NCBI GenBank assembly: GCA_016617785.1
Contig: JADILM010000012.1
Coordinates: 372,001 to 436,000, forward strand
Length of the DNA: 64,000 bases
Source: Sporobolomyces roseus
Taxonomy: Eukaryota; Basidiomycota; Microbotryomycetes; Sporidiobolales; Sporidiobolaceae
Direction of reading: 5' to 3'
The notes below the pieces were generated by a model that was not told the DNA's origin, made no database searches, and saw only the letters and a program-made list of their open reading frames with translations. This document shows, piece by piece, positions 43,950 to 56,301 of this stretch (the stretch's first letter is position 1; every line of letters starts with the position of its first letter). The translations under genes and the position numbers were made by a program.

Positions 43950-45587
43950 TTAACCGTACAAGCCTGTGAGGAGGTTCAGCGTCATTAGTATACCCCACAC
44001 GCCCTTACCCCCATCATCAGTAAGGAAGCGTTGCTCACCGTGATAAACATAATACCTCGGTAATCCCAACATTCTCCCCTTCCCATTCCCTCCTTTCCCA
44101 TCTCCTCTGATATCCCTCACTAATCTAGCAAAGCCTTCCGTCTCGACTTGATTCCTCTGAATCCAACTAGGGAAGACAGCTCCTTCTCGATGAACTTCTG
44201 CTTTGACTAAAGCAGCACATCCTCCTACTCCATCTAGATTGAGGGTTTCCGGTACTTCGAGACCTGAAAGTTGCAAGTGAGGCGTAGGAGGCGAAGGAAG
44301 TGAAGAAAGTAGGAGAGGCGAGGAAGCGAGATAGGGATTCGAGGAAAGTGCTGAGGGGTGAGAAGGGACGAGAGAGGCTAAGACGAAGCGATGTGTAGGA
44401 TGTGAGTCGTAGCCTAATACAGAGCTTGTGTCAGTGAATGCGATCATGGAACTTCAGACAAGTGCTTACCTTCGAGGAGAACTGAGGAGGAAGAGAGGTT
44501 CTTCTGCATCTCAAACGATTCAGGAGTTTCAATCCAGTTATTTCGATCGTATGCTCTGTCGATATTCATTGGTTGAGTCAGCTCAGTACAGATTGAGAAA
44601 AAGAGGGACTGAGAGTCATACCCCATTTCGTTATAGGTTTTCCAAACGCAATTCGGCACTACGACATCAGCTCCGCTTCCTCTTTCCCTCTCCCCAATCT
44701 CGCCTTTCGCATAACCTATCAGTCGTTCTATCATAGATGCCTCGTGATCGACGACATCAACGTCCAACCAAAGAACGTAATCGACTTCGATCGAAAGAGT
44801 GCTCATCAATAACCAACTTCTACTCTTTGCCAACAACTTCCTCCTTCCTACTTGTGCTTCATAAGCATGCCTTTCCTTTCCCACGTTGTCTCCCTTGTAT
44901 TCCTCCTCACTGACTGACTGAGAATCGACGAAATCCTTGTTCAATACTGTCATTCTCGACCACCTCTTTCCTCTGTACTTTCGAGAGTATTGTCGTTCAT
45001 CGGCTAGTTCGAGTGCTCGAATATAGGTGCGATCGGAAGAGTCTGAAACGAGGATCCCAAGTTGGAGGAGGTGGGAAGGGTAGGAGAGACGATCGAGGAG
45101 TTGAAAGAAATGCCAGATGTGTTCGATCGAGTTCTTCATTGGACATAGGATCTGAGTGTGCTCGTCGTCAAGTCATCAATATGGTTCAGGTGAAAGACTG
45201 AGAGAAGAGAGAGCGACGTACGAGGACAGTTTCGTTGTAGAGTCGATCTTCTGAGATCAACAGCTCATTCTTCTCATCAACGACTCTCCCTCCTCTCGCT
45301 GCCCTCGTCACACCGATATCATGACTATAATCCCTAGCCTGCACTTTCAATCCTTCTCCAAACGTTGTCATTCTCTTCCTCTCTCCCTCTCCAAATCTCA
45401 TTAAACCGATTGACCATGCCAAGACGAGGAACACGAATAAAAAGAGAATCGATAGGAGTATATAAGGATGCGATTTGAGGTAGTATCGAAGTTTACGTCG
45501 AATTGAAAGAGGTCGAGAAGAGAGAGGTTTATCTTTGTAACTAGAGGTAGGGAGTGAAGGAGGTTTGCGGGTAGTGAAAGGTCTCAT
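43950..45587 (-). CDS. GT62 (Anp1/Mnn9/Van1-type) glycosyltransferase, copy B
   Basis: Intact counterpart of the broken gene at 16511-18162. Starts MRPFTTRKPPSLPTSSYKDK at 45587. The anchor reads YILLSILFLFVFLVLAWSIG with Trp at codon 58. Then RLYNETVL, an intron, ILCPMKNSIEHIWHFFQLLD, WSRMTVLNKDF, DYVLWLDVDVVDHEASMIER with the DxD motif, VPNCVWKTYNEMG, AYDRNNWIETPESFEMQ, YDSHPTHRFVLASLVPSHPS, VGGCAALVKAEVHREGAVFP and RMLGLPRYYVYHG. After the last intron it ends LYG-stop at 43950; retention of that intron would read through in frame to the same end. Known relatives extend alpha-1,6-mannan in the cis-Golgi. Shares a 114-base promoter with ALG10-B. Confidence 0.9.
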
Positions 45588-45701
45588 CTATTTGTACATT
45601 CTAGTAGTAGTTTAGAGTCTAGCAAGTGAAGGGTTGAAGAGGGAGAGAGAGCTTTTTCCCTTTCTCTTTTCCTTCAACTTTCCCCTCATTCTCCCCATTC
45701 A
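45588..45701. promoter_or_regulatory. Bidirectional promoter GT62-B / ALG10-B
   Basis: 114 bases between the divergent starts. The GT62-proximal half matches arm A closely, while the ALG10-proximal half differs, with an extra TTTTTCCCTTTCTC tract. Confidence 0.6.
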
Positions 45702-47919
45702 ATGGGTACGCTCTACAAGGGAGTGTATGGACTATACTTGGCTAGTTTAGTCTATACAGCTATTCAGATCAATCAAGAAGTGCCTGAACCTTACATGGTG
45801 AGTCCCTCAACTCGCTTGATCTAATATAGTCTCTTCCTCACTCTGCTCACTCTCTGATCGATTGTGTAGGATGAGATATTCCATGTGAAACAAGCGCAAG
45901 CTTACTGTCAAGGTAGATGGAGGGAATGGGATGGTGCAATCACTACTCCTCCAGGTCTGTTCGTAACGATTCCCTCTTCTCTCTCTCTCTGCTCGAGGCT
46001 GATTTATTCCTCCTTGATTCGACAGGTATCTGATACCAGCTGGAGTGGCGTATCTCAGGAACCTGATACCGGAGAGTTGGGGTGGGATCGATCCTTGTTC
46101 AGTCGCTTCCTTGCGAGGACTCAATCTCCTCATCCTCGCCGTCCTACCTCTACTATACACTTCCCTTCTCTCCTCAATACACTCCGAATCGGCAAACTTC
46201 ATCGTCTCGTCCAGAATAAAGCCGAAACCTTCGAAACTTGCAGCGAAATCGAAACTCTCAGAATCAGAAACCTTTCGAAACAATCTCAAGTGGGAAGGGC
46301 TGGTGATCGCTCTGATGCCGACGGTCTCATTCTTCGGCTTCCTCTACTACACCGACCTCCTTTCACTCTTCACCCTACTCCTCTCGTATCGATTATCGCT
46401 GTCTCGGCGTTACTTCTTCTCGAGCCTGGTGCGTTTCTCACTTCCTCTCGATCGTATTTGCCTCATGTGCTGATCGATGCTTCGAAATCCGCACAGCTCG
46501 GTGGCCTGAGTCTCATCTGCAGGCAGACAAACATAGTTTGGATCGGATTCGTTCTCGCAACGAGTATCATTAGGGAACTCGACTTGCTCGAACGCGCACG
46601 GCTGAGCGGGAAAGGGGCGAAGAAGGGGAGAAGTCAGCTCTATGATCCTTTATTGGGACAAGCTCGATTGAGTAAGTGCCGCGACTCTTCTCGCTTTGAC
46701 TCGTTCATCAAAATAATGCTAATTCGTTCTTGAGATGCTTGCAGTCGATCTCATCCTTACGCCTTACTCTATCCTCTACCTCACCCTATCTCACCTTCGA
46801 AACATCTTCACGACCGTCCTCGTTCACTACCTTCCCCTCTTCGCTGGTTTCGCTTTCTTCCTCTATCAAAACGGAGGTAGTCTCGTACTAGGTACGTTCT
46901 CTTTCTCACGATGTTATCTCTAAGCCCGATTCGGTACTGATACGACAGCGGAGTGGAATGTACAGGCGATAAATCGAATCATGTTTCGACGATTCATTTC
47001 CCTCAAATCTACTATTTCATCGCCTTCTCAGCGGTGTTCACGAGTCCGCATCTACTGGCCGGACTGACGGAGAAGGGGGAAGTGAAGCAGCTGGTGCTCA
47101 GTTTGGGTTTGAGAGGAGATTGGAGGTGAGTTCGAATCTGTTCTTTTCGATCACCGAGATTCAACCCGTTGCTCTCGAATGCTGACACGCCCTCGCATAT
47201 TCAATAGGCGCTTGCTCACAGTAGCGAATGTGCTGGTCTTTATGTGTTGGACCGTTAAGAACTTCACGTGAGTTTCATTCTCGCTTATTCCCCTGCCGTC
47301 GTTTTCCGTATATCGCTGTCAACCTTACTACTGAGCTCCTAACCGGTCCCTCTCCTTTGTATGAACAGTGTGGCGCATCCTTTCCTTCTCGCCGATAATC
47401 GACATTATGCATTCTACATTTGGCGAAGAATCCTGAACCCACATCCTCTCGCTCGCTACTTCCTTACTCCGCTCTACCTCGTCGCAGGGAAGCTCCTGTA
47501 CGGCTCGCTATGTATGTCACACGATCTCTGTCACCTCCGCTGCATGCTGATCTCGTGGTGTGCAAACAGGTGAAGCAAAGAAGATGCGATTATCGACATT
47601 CCTTCTCTATTCCTTCTCGACAGCAGTCGTCCTCATCCCGACTCCTCTTATTGAACCTCGCTACTTCCTGATCCCTTACGTTATCCTCCGACTTCACCTC
47701 TCGCCTACTGCCTCTCCTTTGGCATCTTCCTCGAGATTTACTTCGAGACAAGCTAGACTCTTACTCGAAGGGGTGTTGTACGTGATAGTGAGTGCAGCGA
47801 GTATCTGGGTACTCCTGAGCAAGAGCTTTGAGTGGAAGTTTGAAGTCGGGAGGGACGGGAAAGGAGTCGAAGGGAGAGATGATAGGGAGTTGGGAAAGAA
47901 ACAGAGATTCATGTGGTAG
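45702..47919 (+). CDS. ALG10: ALG10 alpha-1,2-glucosyltransferase (copy B)
   Basis: Same enzyme as copy A and apparently intact. Starts [20 protein letters not shown] at 45702 and ends KQRFMW at 47919. Blocks: [112 protein letters not shown] and the final helix-rich [20 protein letters not shown]. The first intron has the standard donor gtgagt. Differences from copy A are scattered substitutions (for example [20 protein letters not shown] versus [20 protein letters not shown]). Two intact ALG10 genes in one locus is unusual, since the gene is normally single. Confidence 0.92.
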
Positions 47920-48205
47920 AAGCTGTAGATTCAAAGTGTGGATAGAGCATTGTTGTACGATCGACTTGAATGATTTGGAAAGAGGCAGAGCAAAGTGAAG
48001 CAGAAACTTAGCGAGACGAGAAGAAGAAAGCTCTCTTTCGACGACAGAGAATCAAGCTATGGAATCTCGACAGGACTGTGCGAAGAGCTAGAGAATGCCT
48101 CATCGAGTCGAGGACATTGCAAGCGTACTCCATTCTGTACTGTCACTAATCGTCTCCGTCAAACAAGCTATTCCTTTCTTTCTTCCCTCCGTCGCTTAAT
48201 TCTCC

Positions 48206-49752
48206 TCATTCCTTCTTGCGCCTCAAGTTCAAAGCGTAACATTCTCCTTTTCCGTCAACTTCTACTTCCTGCATTCTAACTTTGAACCAATCGAGCTTCT
48301 CCCTTCCGATCTCTTCCTTCAAATCGATTTCGAGAGTGGGTAGATCGAGCTGATACGACTTTGCCATTGCCTGAGCCTCTTCAATCCTCCAAGTACAACC
48401 GTAGAAGTAGTAGTGTCCGATCCCTCGGCTGAAGAACTCGACGAGATGACGACGGAAACCTTGACGAACAGTGCCGAGATTTGTAGTAACCATGATACCC
48501 ACTTTTCTCGCAATCTTTTCCATCTTGACCGCTACATCCATTCCGTACTCGAACTCAAGGCCAGACGGCAGTTTCCAATAGAACATGTCCGAAACCTCAT
48601 CACACATCCTGAGAAGCATAACTCCCTTGCCATCCTCGTCGCAGTGATTATGCTCCATCTCCATCGCTGCATAATCTATATCGAGACATTCTCCAGGTTT
48701 GAGTGGAACAAATTGCAGGACGAGTTTCTGAAGATGGCGAAGACGTTGGGGACCTTTGAGAAGATGGACGAATTCGGGAGACATATCTTCGAGAACGAGG
48801 CTGAGTTCGACGAGGTGGTGGAGTACAAGAAGATGTTCGTGAATGTCGTCGGAAAGGAATCGGTCTCCGAGATGAAGCTCGCGGAGGAAGGGGAAGAGTG
48901 GGAGGAGATCGTTCATTGGTTCCGTGGGAACGTATCGGCCTCTCAGGCGGACCTCGAGGCGAAGGATTCGAAGGGCGGGAGTGAGCTGAGTGAGGATGGA
49001 GCGGATAGACTCGTACTCTGTTTCATGGAGGCAGAGGAGGTCGAGTTTGACGATAGCGGCAGAAGGGAAGAATCGGAGAACCGCGAGGGGAAAAGGGAAA
49101 GGCTCGTCGCGCCCAGCGCGAGGTTTGGTCACCATGACACGGGTGACTTGTGGAACTTCTCGCATCCATGAATCGTCCACATTGAGAGCGTAGCCCGAAA
49201 GCTCGACCGTTCGGAGAGAGGGAACTTGGCTCAGCCACTCGAAGATTGCGAGGCGGCTGTAACCGTCGACGCTGTAGGTATGAAGGTTCGAGAGTTGCTG
49301 AACGTGAGGGACATCGAAGTTGCGACGAGGATCGGCTGAGTTGGTGGCGGACGCGAGTCGGTTGGGTGAAAGGATGGAAATAACTCGATCGATGCGATTA
49401 TTGTCGTGTTGCGAGTAACGCTCGAAGCCAATCGACAAGTCGTATGGGTGAGCTTCGACAGCTTTGCGCGAGTCGTTGGCGATCAGCTCCGCGAAGATCT
49501 CGAACTGCCTTGGAGTGCTGAATCTAATGTAATGATAAAGGGCTTTCTCATGGAATGATTGAAGTGACTTCGAAGGAGGGACTGAGCAAAGCTCGTAGGA
49601 GCATGCTACGAGGTCGTAGATGTCGTCTAGGATCTCAGGAGGTAGTTGAGAGAGTCGATCAATCTGAGAGGGGAGAAAGGGAGTGAGCGAGTGGAGGCCA
49701 CGAAGGAGTCACTCTACTTACCTTGCGAGTATCACTGAATACTGTAGACATT
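48206..49752 (-). CDS. F-box / leucine-rich-repeat-like protein (copy B)
   Basis: Two exons. The first, at 49752, encodes MSTVFSDTRK and ends at the same donor as copy A. The second opens IDRLSQLPPEILDDIYDLVA, an F-box, then LRR-like segments such as VQQLSNLHTYSVDGYSRLAI, VPSLRTVELSGYALNVDDSW and LHHLVELSLVLEDMSPEFVH. The last about 38 residues (DLKEEIGREKLDWFKVRMQE onward) are nearly identical to copy A, while the middle is strongly diverged. Role: presumed substrate receptor of an SCF ubiquitin ligase. Confidence 0.87.
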
Positions 49753-50046
49753 CTTTCAAACTGTTCTAGGTGATTCTCGTGAGGTATAGTGAACAGTGAG
49801 AAGGGAAAGAGAGAATCGCATTCTTCGCTTGAGATCTCTGAGACTCTATATGATCGCCGAGTCGCCTGATGCGCGACAGACAGCATGTAGATAAGTAGGA
49901 TAAGCGAATCTTCCGGCAGAGTCGGTATGATGCAAGAAAAGATCGAAGGTTGCGAAGTGAGAGATTGCAAGATGTTCAATGAGCAGATTCAAGGGTCTAT
50001 CAGAGGCTATGGAAAGTCGAAAGTCTATTTATAAGAGTGTGTACAA

Positions 50047-52778
50047 TCAAAGGAAGCAAGAGAAAGCGACGGAAACTAAGATAAGGCAGCGAATCGCTCT
50101 GTTTCTCCTCGAATCGCTCGTGTGTTGTCGGTTTCCTTTCCCTCCTTCTGCTCCCGAAGGTACAGTCGACGAAGTAGGAAGCACCGTTGCATCTTGGGTA
50201 GGTTGTTGACCTAGTTGACCAGTTCCAATCATGAGTTCGTGACCGAAAGAAGGAATTCCCTTCACGACAACGAAGCTGTTCGATTGCTCGGAGGAGTCAG
50301 TGAGCGTAGGTCCATAGCGCTACAAGAGCGAAGACGTACAGCATGGCAGGACCGGGAGCGAAGAGCGAAGGGTTCGGCGGCATCTGACTGCAATGAATCG
50401 TTGCGCTCCCATTCGAGTACGAGGTGAAAGAGTGTGAAAGGACGAGCATTCGAGCTCCCATATTCATGACGTGAGCTGCTCAGTATAGAGAGTTAACAAC
50501 GGTAGAGCTTCGAAGGAAGAGACTTCACTCACTCGAGAAACCGGTTCGAATGAGACTGATTGAGATGTCCTCCGCAAGATCAACGTTGACGAGATTATCG
50601 GAAGGTAGGATGAGGTTGAAGGGTTCCCCTCCATACGAGATCGAAGAGGGGAAGCCCATTGGCTGAGGTCGAGGTGCATCATAGTAGGACTGTCGAAGAA
50701 AAAGCATTCGATTAGGCTGAGCCTTCGAAGATGAACCAAGCGAGACTGACGGGATAGAAACGTTCGACACGGTACTCGGTGTGAAAGACATAGCTAGCAT
50801 TGTTCTGATCGTTGATCTAATCGAGCAGAAATCTTGCTCAATTCAAGGGAAATGAGACGAAAGAGAGGAAAGGCGAACTCACGACGTCGACATTAGGGTT
50901 CGATCCAGCAACAAAGACACTACCATCGTATAGAAGAGTAGCAGAAGAGTGATACATTCGAGGAATAGTGCTAGTGCCGCAAGCTTGATCCCATTGCGAG
51001 CCTTGAGGAGCAGTCGGCTCGAAGTAGCGACAGGAGAGACGAGGACCTTGAGCGTAGGATTGATTGAGCGACCAGTCGACCTCGTATCCGTATCCTTCAC
51101 TGCCTTGAGCTGCGCCGTTGAGTAGAAGAATGCGTTGATCTGGAAGTTGGATGAGATTGCCTGCGAAAAGTTCAAGGTTGAGATGAGTACGAAAGGAGCT
51201 CCCTGGCGTGGGCAGGATCAATCCTCACCCATTGCACGTCCTTCAGGAAGATCGTCGTAGTCGGTCCATTCGGGATCATCGGCGAGAGGAGTAATTCCGA
51301 CGACCGAGGAAGAAGCAGGAGTTTCGATAATAGCCCATTCATTCTGCGAAGAGCAATCTCTCGATGAGTCGACGTCCGCGAAGAACGAGAGGAAGGAGAA
51401 GAGAGCTTACTTGGTTCCAGTCCTCTCGTTCGGGGTTGACTCCACCAGAGAAAACGATAGTTTGAGTGTAATCCGGAGGAAACAACGGAAGCATGATTGA
51501 GCCAGCCCCAGCAGGATAGGGACGTTGAGCATGACTGTTGCTCGAGTGGGGGTTGAGCTCCCATGCGGATACATGAGCGAGTGAGGGAGAACTTACGAGA
51601 CATTGGGAAGAGTGGTTTCGACTCGTTCTTCGTAATCGTAAAGCGTACTCATCCAACCAGCCTACTCCTCGCTTGCGAGTCAGCAGATACTTTCGACTAC
51701 GAGAGAAAGGTTCTTGACTCGCCTGCATGAAGAGCTGACCATTCGAGAGAAGCCAGGTCAAAGGGTAAAGATTGACGGGCATCGTCAACTCGAGGAAAGT
51801 AATGTTGAAAGGTACATCGTCAGGCGAGCGACGAGGCCAGAACTCTGCTGATGGTACGTTCTGGAGCCCTCCTGGAGTGTTGACGAAAGAACCGTAGAGT
51901 TCTCCCCCGATGATAATGGCACTTCCGTCGGGGAGAGTTTCGACGCTGTTCAAGTGTGGAAGGTGAGCGATGGCGGCGAGATATTCAAGAGAAACGAGTG
52001 CATACGTAGGATACCAGCGAGAAAGAGGCATAGCGTTGACATCGTCAGTCCATTCACCTAAACGAGAGAGAAGAGTGAGGAGAGGAGTGCCGAAGGGAAG
52101 GAAATGAGAACGAACAAGAATCATCATCGCAAGGAGTGATCATTCGGATAGCTTTCCCTCCATCGACATTCCTAGAGAAGCGAAGAGGATGAGCGATAAA
52201 TCCGAAGAAGCGAAAACGAGTAAAATCACCCATAGACATTCTCATCAGAATCAGCAGCTACGCCTACCCCATTCGCTTGTACAGCAGCATTCCCGGCAAT
52301 ATTAAGATACGATCCATTTCCCAATACTGTTCCTCCCGCACAGAAAGCATTGCTGATCACGTCTTGAGGTCGATAATTGTTTGTTTCGATATCGTAAGAA
52401 ACTGCCCAAGCTGGGTGACCTGCTACTCGAGCTGGATTGTTCTCTGTTTTGTCAACGATGTAGACTTTGTTCTTATACTGTATATGTGAAGTCGATGAAG
52501 CGTGAAAGAGGGCAGACGAAGGGAAAGGAAGAGAGGGTGTGGATAAGGGGAAAGATCAGTAAGCGGTCTCTCTCTCGAGCAGTGGACGAGTGCGTACCTG
52601 AAAGAGTTGTTGAGCAGAAATACCTACAATGAGTGCGAGTCAGTACAACTTTCATCGGGAGAAAGAAGCGAAGAGAAGGAGACGAACCAGATTCTCCGAC
52701 GATTTCGAAAGTTCCTGCTTTTTGACTTGTCACTATAGCTGGTAAAGCTAGTCCTAAAGCGACGAGAGAGAGAATCAT
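50047..52778 (-). CDS. Glyoxal-oxidase-like copper radical oxidase
   Basis: Secreted or surface enzyme of the AA5_1/galactose-oxidase family; relatives oxidise small aldehydes and release H2O2. Starts with a signal peptide MILSLVALGLALPAIVTSQK at 52778. Family blocks: VYIVDKTENNPARVAGHPAW, YRPQDVISNAFCAGGTVLGN, MPLSRWYPTYALVSL, LPDGSAIIIGGELYGS, HAQRPYPAGAGSIMLPL, VFSGGVNPEREDWNQ, LIQLPDQRILLLNGAAQGSE, IPRMYHSSATLLYDGSVFVA GSNPNVD, THVMNMGARMLVLSHS and GIPSFGHELMIGTG. The tail is Ser/Thr-rich and ends in a short hydrophobic stretch (CLILVSVAFSCFL), suggesting a GPI anchor. Several introns; the last C-terminal splice is approximate. Confidence 0.9.
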
Positions 52779-53028
52779 AGTTGAAGTTGGCTCGATGATT
52801 CAGTGTCGAAGTTTTGGAAGTCGAAGTTTGCGAAGAGTTCGACTATTTGTGAGGGTCGAGAGAGGGTGAGTCTGATCGGCTTGATGGATCGCGTTCGAGG
52901 GGGTAGTGAGCAGAAGCAAAGATGAGTGATGAAGAAAGAGAGGGAAGAGAGAAAAGAGACAGAGTGAATGCAAAAACTAGTGCCTGTGCACCGACCTCTC
53001 GTTTCTCGGCCCTTCGCGAATCGTGACT

Positions 53029-56000
53029 TCACTGCATCAAGCTCAAACAAGCTGCTCTGTACGTCTCTCCGTCTCTATTCCTGAATAGTACGAGGTTGCG
53101 ACTCGATCTAGCACTGTCGAGCGTGCGAAAGAGAGAGATATTGAGCTGAAGTTTGAGCGGTAACAGAGACGAAGCGCAACTCACCTCGAATCACGTTCGA
53201 CCAGTGCTAGGTATCGAGCAAGAGAGATTACTCCTACTCCATAACCTTGTCCTCGAGCGAGAGAGAAAGTGCCAGTAGTGATTCTTCCGATTACTTGATT
53301 TCGATCAGGTTTCCCGCACAGCTATTCGGAGCAAGACGGTCAGCTTTACGTTCTTTCAGAGACGAAAGCTCCAAAGGAGAGTGCAAGCTTACGTCTTCAG
53401 CACCTTCTCCTTCTCCCGTTGCCAAAACCGCACCTTTCGATTTCGCCAATTCCAGCTTTTTCCTCACTTTCTCCACTTCCGCCCCTTCGAGACCATAGAT
53501 CAACCCTAGGTCTTCCGGCACTCCTCTCAAGCACGGTTGAACTCTGACTCGTACCAAAGCGTCTCTTAATAGTCTTCCTTTCGATTCTCCTCCTCCTCGT
53601 TGCGATTCCCATTCGGCGAGAAGATTCAGCTCGAGTTGACGAATAAGTGCGTTATCCTCCTTAGATGTAGTTGAAGAATTTTTGCGGTCTTTGCTGATCG
53701 TAGAAGCGAGGGAAGTAGCAATCTTGTAGGGGACAAGGTAAGGATCTTCCGTCGAATCGGTTTGCTCAGTCACTACTTCCTTCCCCTTCCCCTTGCCCTT
53801 CCCACTCCCCTTATCCTCTTGTACTCCCAGGAGATCCTGCATAGCGATTCTCCACGGACTAGCAGTTCCCAATTTATGATAATTAGGTCTCTTTGCAGGA
53901 GGTCTCCTTTCCCAATAACCTCGATCCTCCACTTCTCTTCTAATTTCGTGTTCTTCGTAAGCTGTTGTAGAAGGATAGTCTTGAGGGAAAGTAGCGAGTC
54001 CCGCTTCGAACGTTGATAGAGCACGTTCGCGAAGACCGGCTACTCGAGGCGAAGAGTGAACGAGGGAGGTCCAAAACGGCATAGACCAGCCTGTGGGGAG
54101 AGTGATAGTGAAGAGTGAGGTGGGCTGAGCTGAGGCGGAAGAAGTCGAGGCGGCGGGAAGAGAGGGACAGAGAGTGCGTTGTGAAATTAGGATGGGGATT
54201 CGATCATCTTGAGCTAGAGGTCGAAGGGAAGTGCCAGGAATGAGGTTCTATCGACGGCTATTGTCAATCAGTGCCAGTTCTGAGTGTGATGGTGAGGTGT
54301 CGACTCACCTCGGATCGTCGAGCATCGAGATCTTTCTTCTTGTACCGCGGCTTAGAGATCTTTCGACGATGTCGAGCGTTCCAGAAGAGATCGACACTCG
54401 CCACCTCTGCCAAGGGAACGAGTGGTGTCGGAGAAGACGAGGGATTGTCGCTCTTGGACAGCTTTGGAGGAAACCTGGAGAACAAAAACAACAAAGTCAG
54501 CTTCATCGGTCGAAAGATTGTTTGAACAAGGTGAGCTCACGATAATCGAGGATCATAAGCTTCGAAACCAAAGATCATTCCTTGCGGTACGCTACCAGGT
54601 CCAGCTTGAGGATCAAGGTTTCTCCAAGCCTATTTCCAAGTGAATCCTGTTTAGTACAGCCGCATACTTTCCGAGAAGACAAGGATAAACTCACCTCTTT
54701 CACCTCTTTGTTCGAGCTTTTAATCGGTCTCACAACAGCTTTGATGACTTCAACCGCTCTCCTCCCCGTAACTTCGAAAGTAACGAATTCTTCCTCATAT
54801 TTCCTGATCGCTACTTTGGAACCTCTCTTGAACGCGTCCCCGAACGCTGCTACTGCTTGTCGTGCAATGGTCGGATGTACTCGAATGAGAACTCGTCGAT
54901 CAGGTAGAGGTTGCCCTTTTTGCGGAGTCGTCAAGGGAAGTGGTTGCCAAATGAAATTTGCTGGACCGATGAGACCTCGAGGATGAGCTTGAGTTGGATC
55001 GTAAAGATTTGTAGTGTATTCTCGAGCTCCAGACGAGTATCTGCGAGCGTTTCGACGAGTCAGCGAGGAGTGAAAAAGTAGGAAGAACCGAAATGTTACC
55101 GTTTAGACATGGGAGAGATAGCCGAAGGATCGCAGACTTTGTCTAGCATGACCTTGAGATCGGATTCGGGACCGTCAAGTTGGAAGTATTGATAGTAGCT
55201 CGCGTCGTGAACCATTGCTCCGCGGAAAGCGGCACGATAGGATGAACGATAAGCCTTTTCCGTAGGTTTCTCAGCCTGCATACAGTCTCCTTATAAGTGA
55301 AGGCTAAATGAGAGAGCAGGGTGATTAGACGAACGAGTTTGTGTCCCCAAATTTCAATCATATGCATTCTCTTCGCATGCCAAACATGCGTATCGAGCCA
55401 GAGTTTTGTACCTAGTCATACCACAGCGTGTCACTAATCTCTCAAGTGGAGGTCCGGAAGGTGAATGCTAGACGTACGTTGTCGTTTCTTGAACATCTCA
55501 GCTTTCATTCCCGGTCGAACTCTGCGATGTCTCCCTCTCATCTTCCTCGACACCTTCTTCGGCTTCGCAGCATCTTTCGGCACCTGTGGATACAACCATG
55601 ATCCATATCAATGCTGCTATGTAAACGTAGAGGACCGACGTAGACTCACCTCAGCTTTCGCTCGTTCTCGCAATCTCAACGGTAATCGACGGATGTTGTG
55701 ACTAGCAGCTCGTCGTCGCAGGTGTCGAGGTAGAGACTGAAAAGCTCGTTGTGTGCCTGCTTCTCTACTCAGGGAAAGGGAAGCGTGAGTAGGGGAGCAA
55801 GAGGATGCAGAGAATCGAAAATCAAATCACTTCGCCGACTTCATCGCTCGCTGCATCGCTGTGATTTCGAACGCTCGAGCCTACATATGATCATATGCTG
55901 TCAGTATAGCTCCCATATGAGCGGAATTAGGCTGCTCACTTGTGCGAACTTCTCGACTTCGATAGTTGGAGGGAGGTTGTTGTTTCCTGAAGTGTACTCG

Positions 56001-56174
56001 AGCTGATCGTCAGCTAGCGGACCACAAGAGTATATGAAGGTACTCACCACTAGCTGTAGACCCTCCCTGCCTCGCTTGTTGACCTTGAACTGGAATTGAC
56101 CTTTGATCTCTCATCCTCTGTCTCTTCTTGTCTGCTCCACTGACTGCTCCATCCGCTTGTCGCTTCGGCGGCAT
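53029..56174 (-). CDS. POP1: RNase P / RNase MRP subunit Pop1
   Basis: Largest protein of nuclear RNase P and MRP, which mature tRNA and rRNA. Starts MPPKRQADGAVSGADKKRQR at 56174. Blocks: RAFQSLPRHLRRRAASHNIR, RKMRGRHRRVRPGMKAEMFK KR, DTHVWHAKRMHMIEIWGHKL, KAYRSSYRAAFRGAMVHDAS and YQYFQLDGPESDLKVMLDKV, then HPRGLIGPANFIWQPL, RRVLIRVHPTIARQAVAAFG, VASVDLFWNARHRRKISKPR, LPTGWSMPFWTSLVHSSPRV and FPQDYPSTTAYEEHE. Near the end an intron from GTAAGC to AATAG is needed to reach LCGKPDRNQVIGRITTGTFS, LARGQGYGVGVISLARYLAL. A final exon after a GTGAGT donor gives SRNLVLFRNRDGETYRAA and a stop at 53029, matching the usual Pop1 end; without it the frame ends at 53181. Confidence 0.93.
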
Positions 56175-56301
56175 GTTACTCTAGCTCTTCTGCTTCTCTT
56201 CAAGGAGGTCAACGAGGTTATTGAGCCGAATGTTGATGGAAAGAAACGGAACTTTTGGATGTTGATCTCTTACACTTCACATCGATTCCTGAATATCGCC
56301 A
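56175..56301. promoter_or_regulatory. Divergent promoter POP1 / TPR-SET gene
   Basis: 127 bases between the two starts. No element recognised apart from short CT tracts. Confidence 0.5.

Larger units (their letters stand above)
44020..48340. repeat. Arm B of the near-identical inverted repeat
   Basis: Inverted match of 13769-18080. It includes most of GT62-B, the shared promoter, ALG10-B, the intergenic space and the last about 130 bases of F-box B. Outside it the block continues as diverged paralogues only. Confidence 0.88.

Noticed and set aside
44020..48340. Inverted repeat as a composite transposon or giant mobile element
   Set aside because: No integrase or transposase between or inside the arms, and the arms are bordered by diverged paralogues of the same block, which points to duplication and conversion rather than transposition.
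48413..49171. Long open frame (252 codons) on the plus strand
   Set aside because: It is the antisense of the F-box B gene, is rich in Glu/Lys from antisense Leu/Ser codons, and has no domain; the same kind of shadow is absent in copy A.
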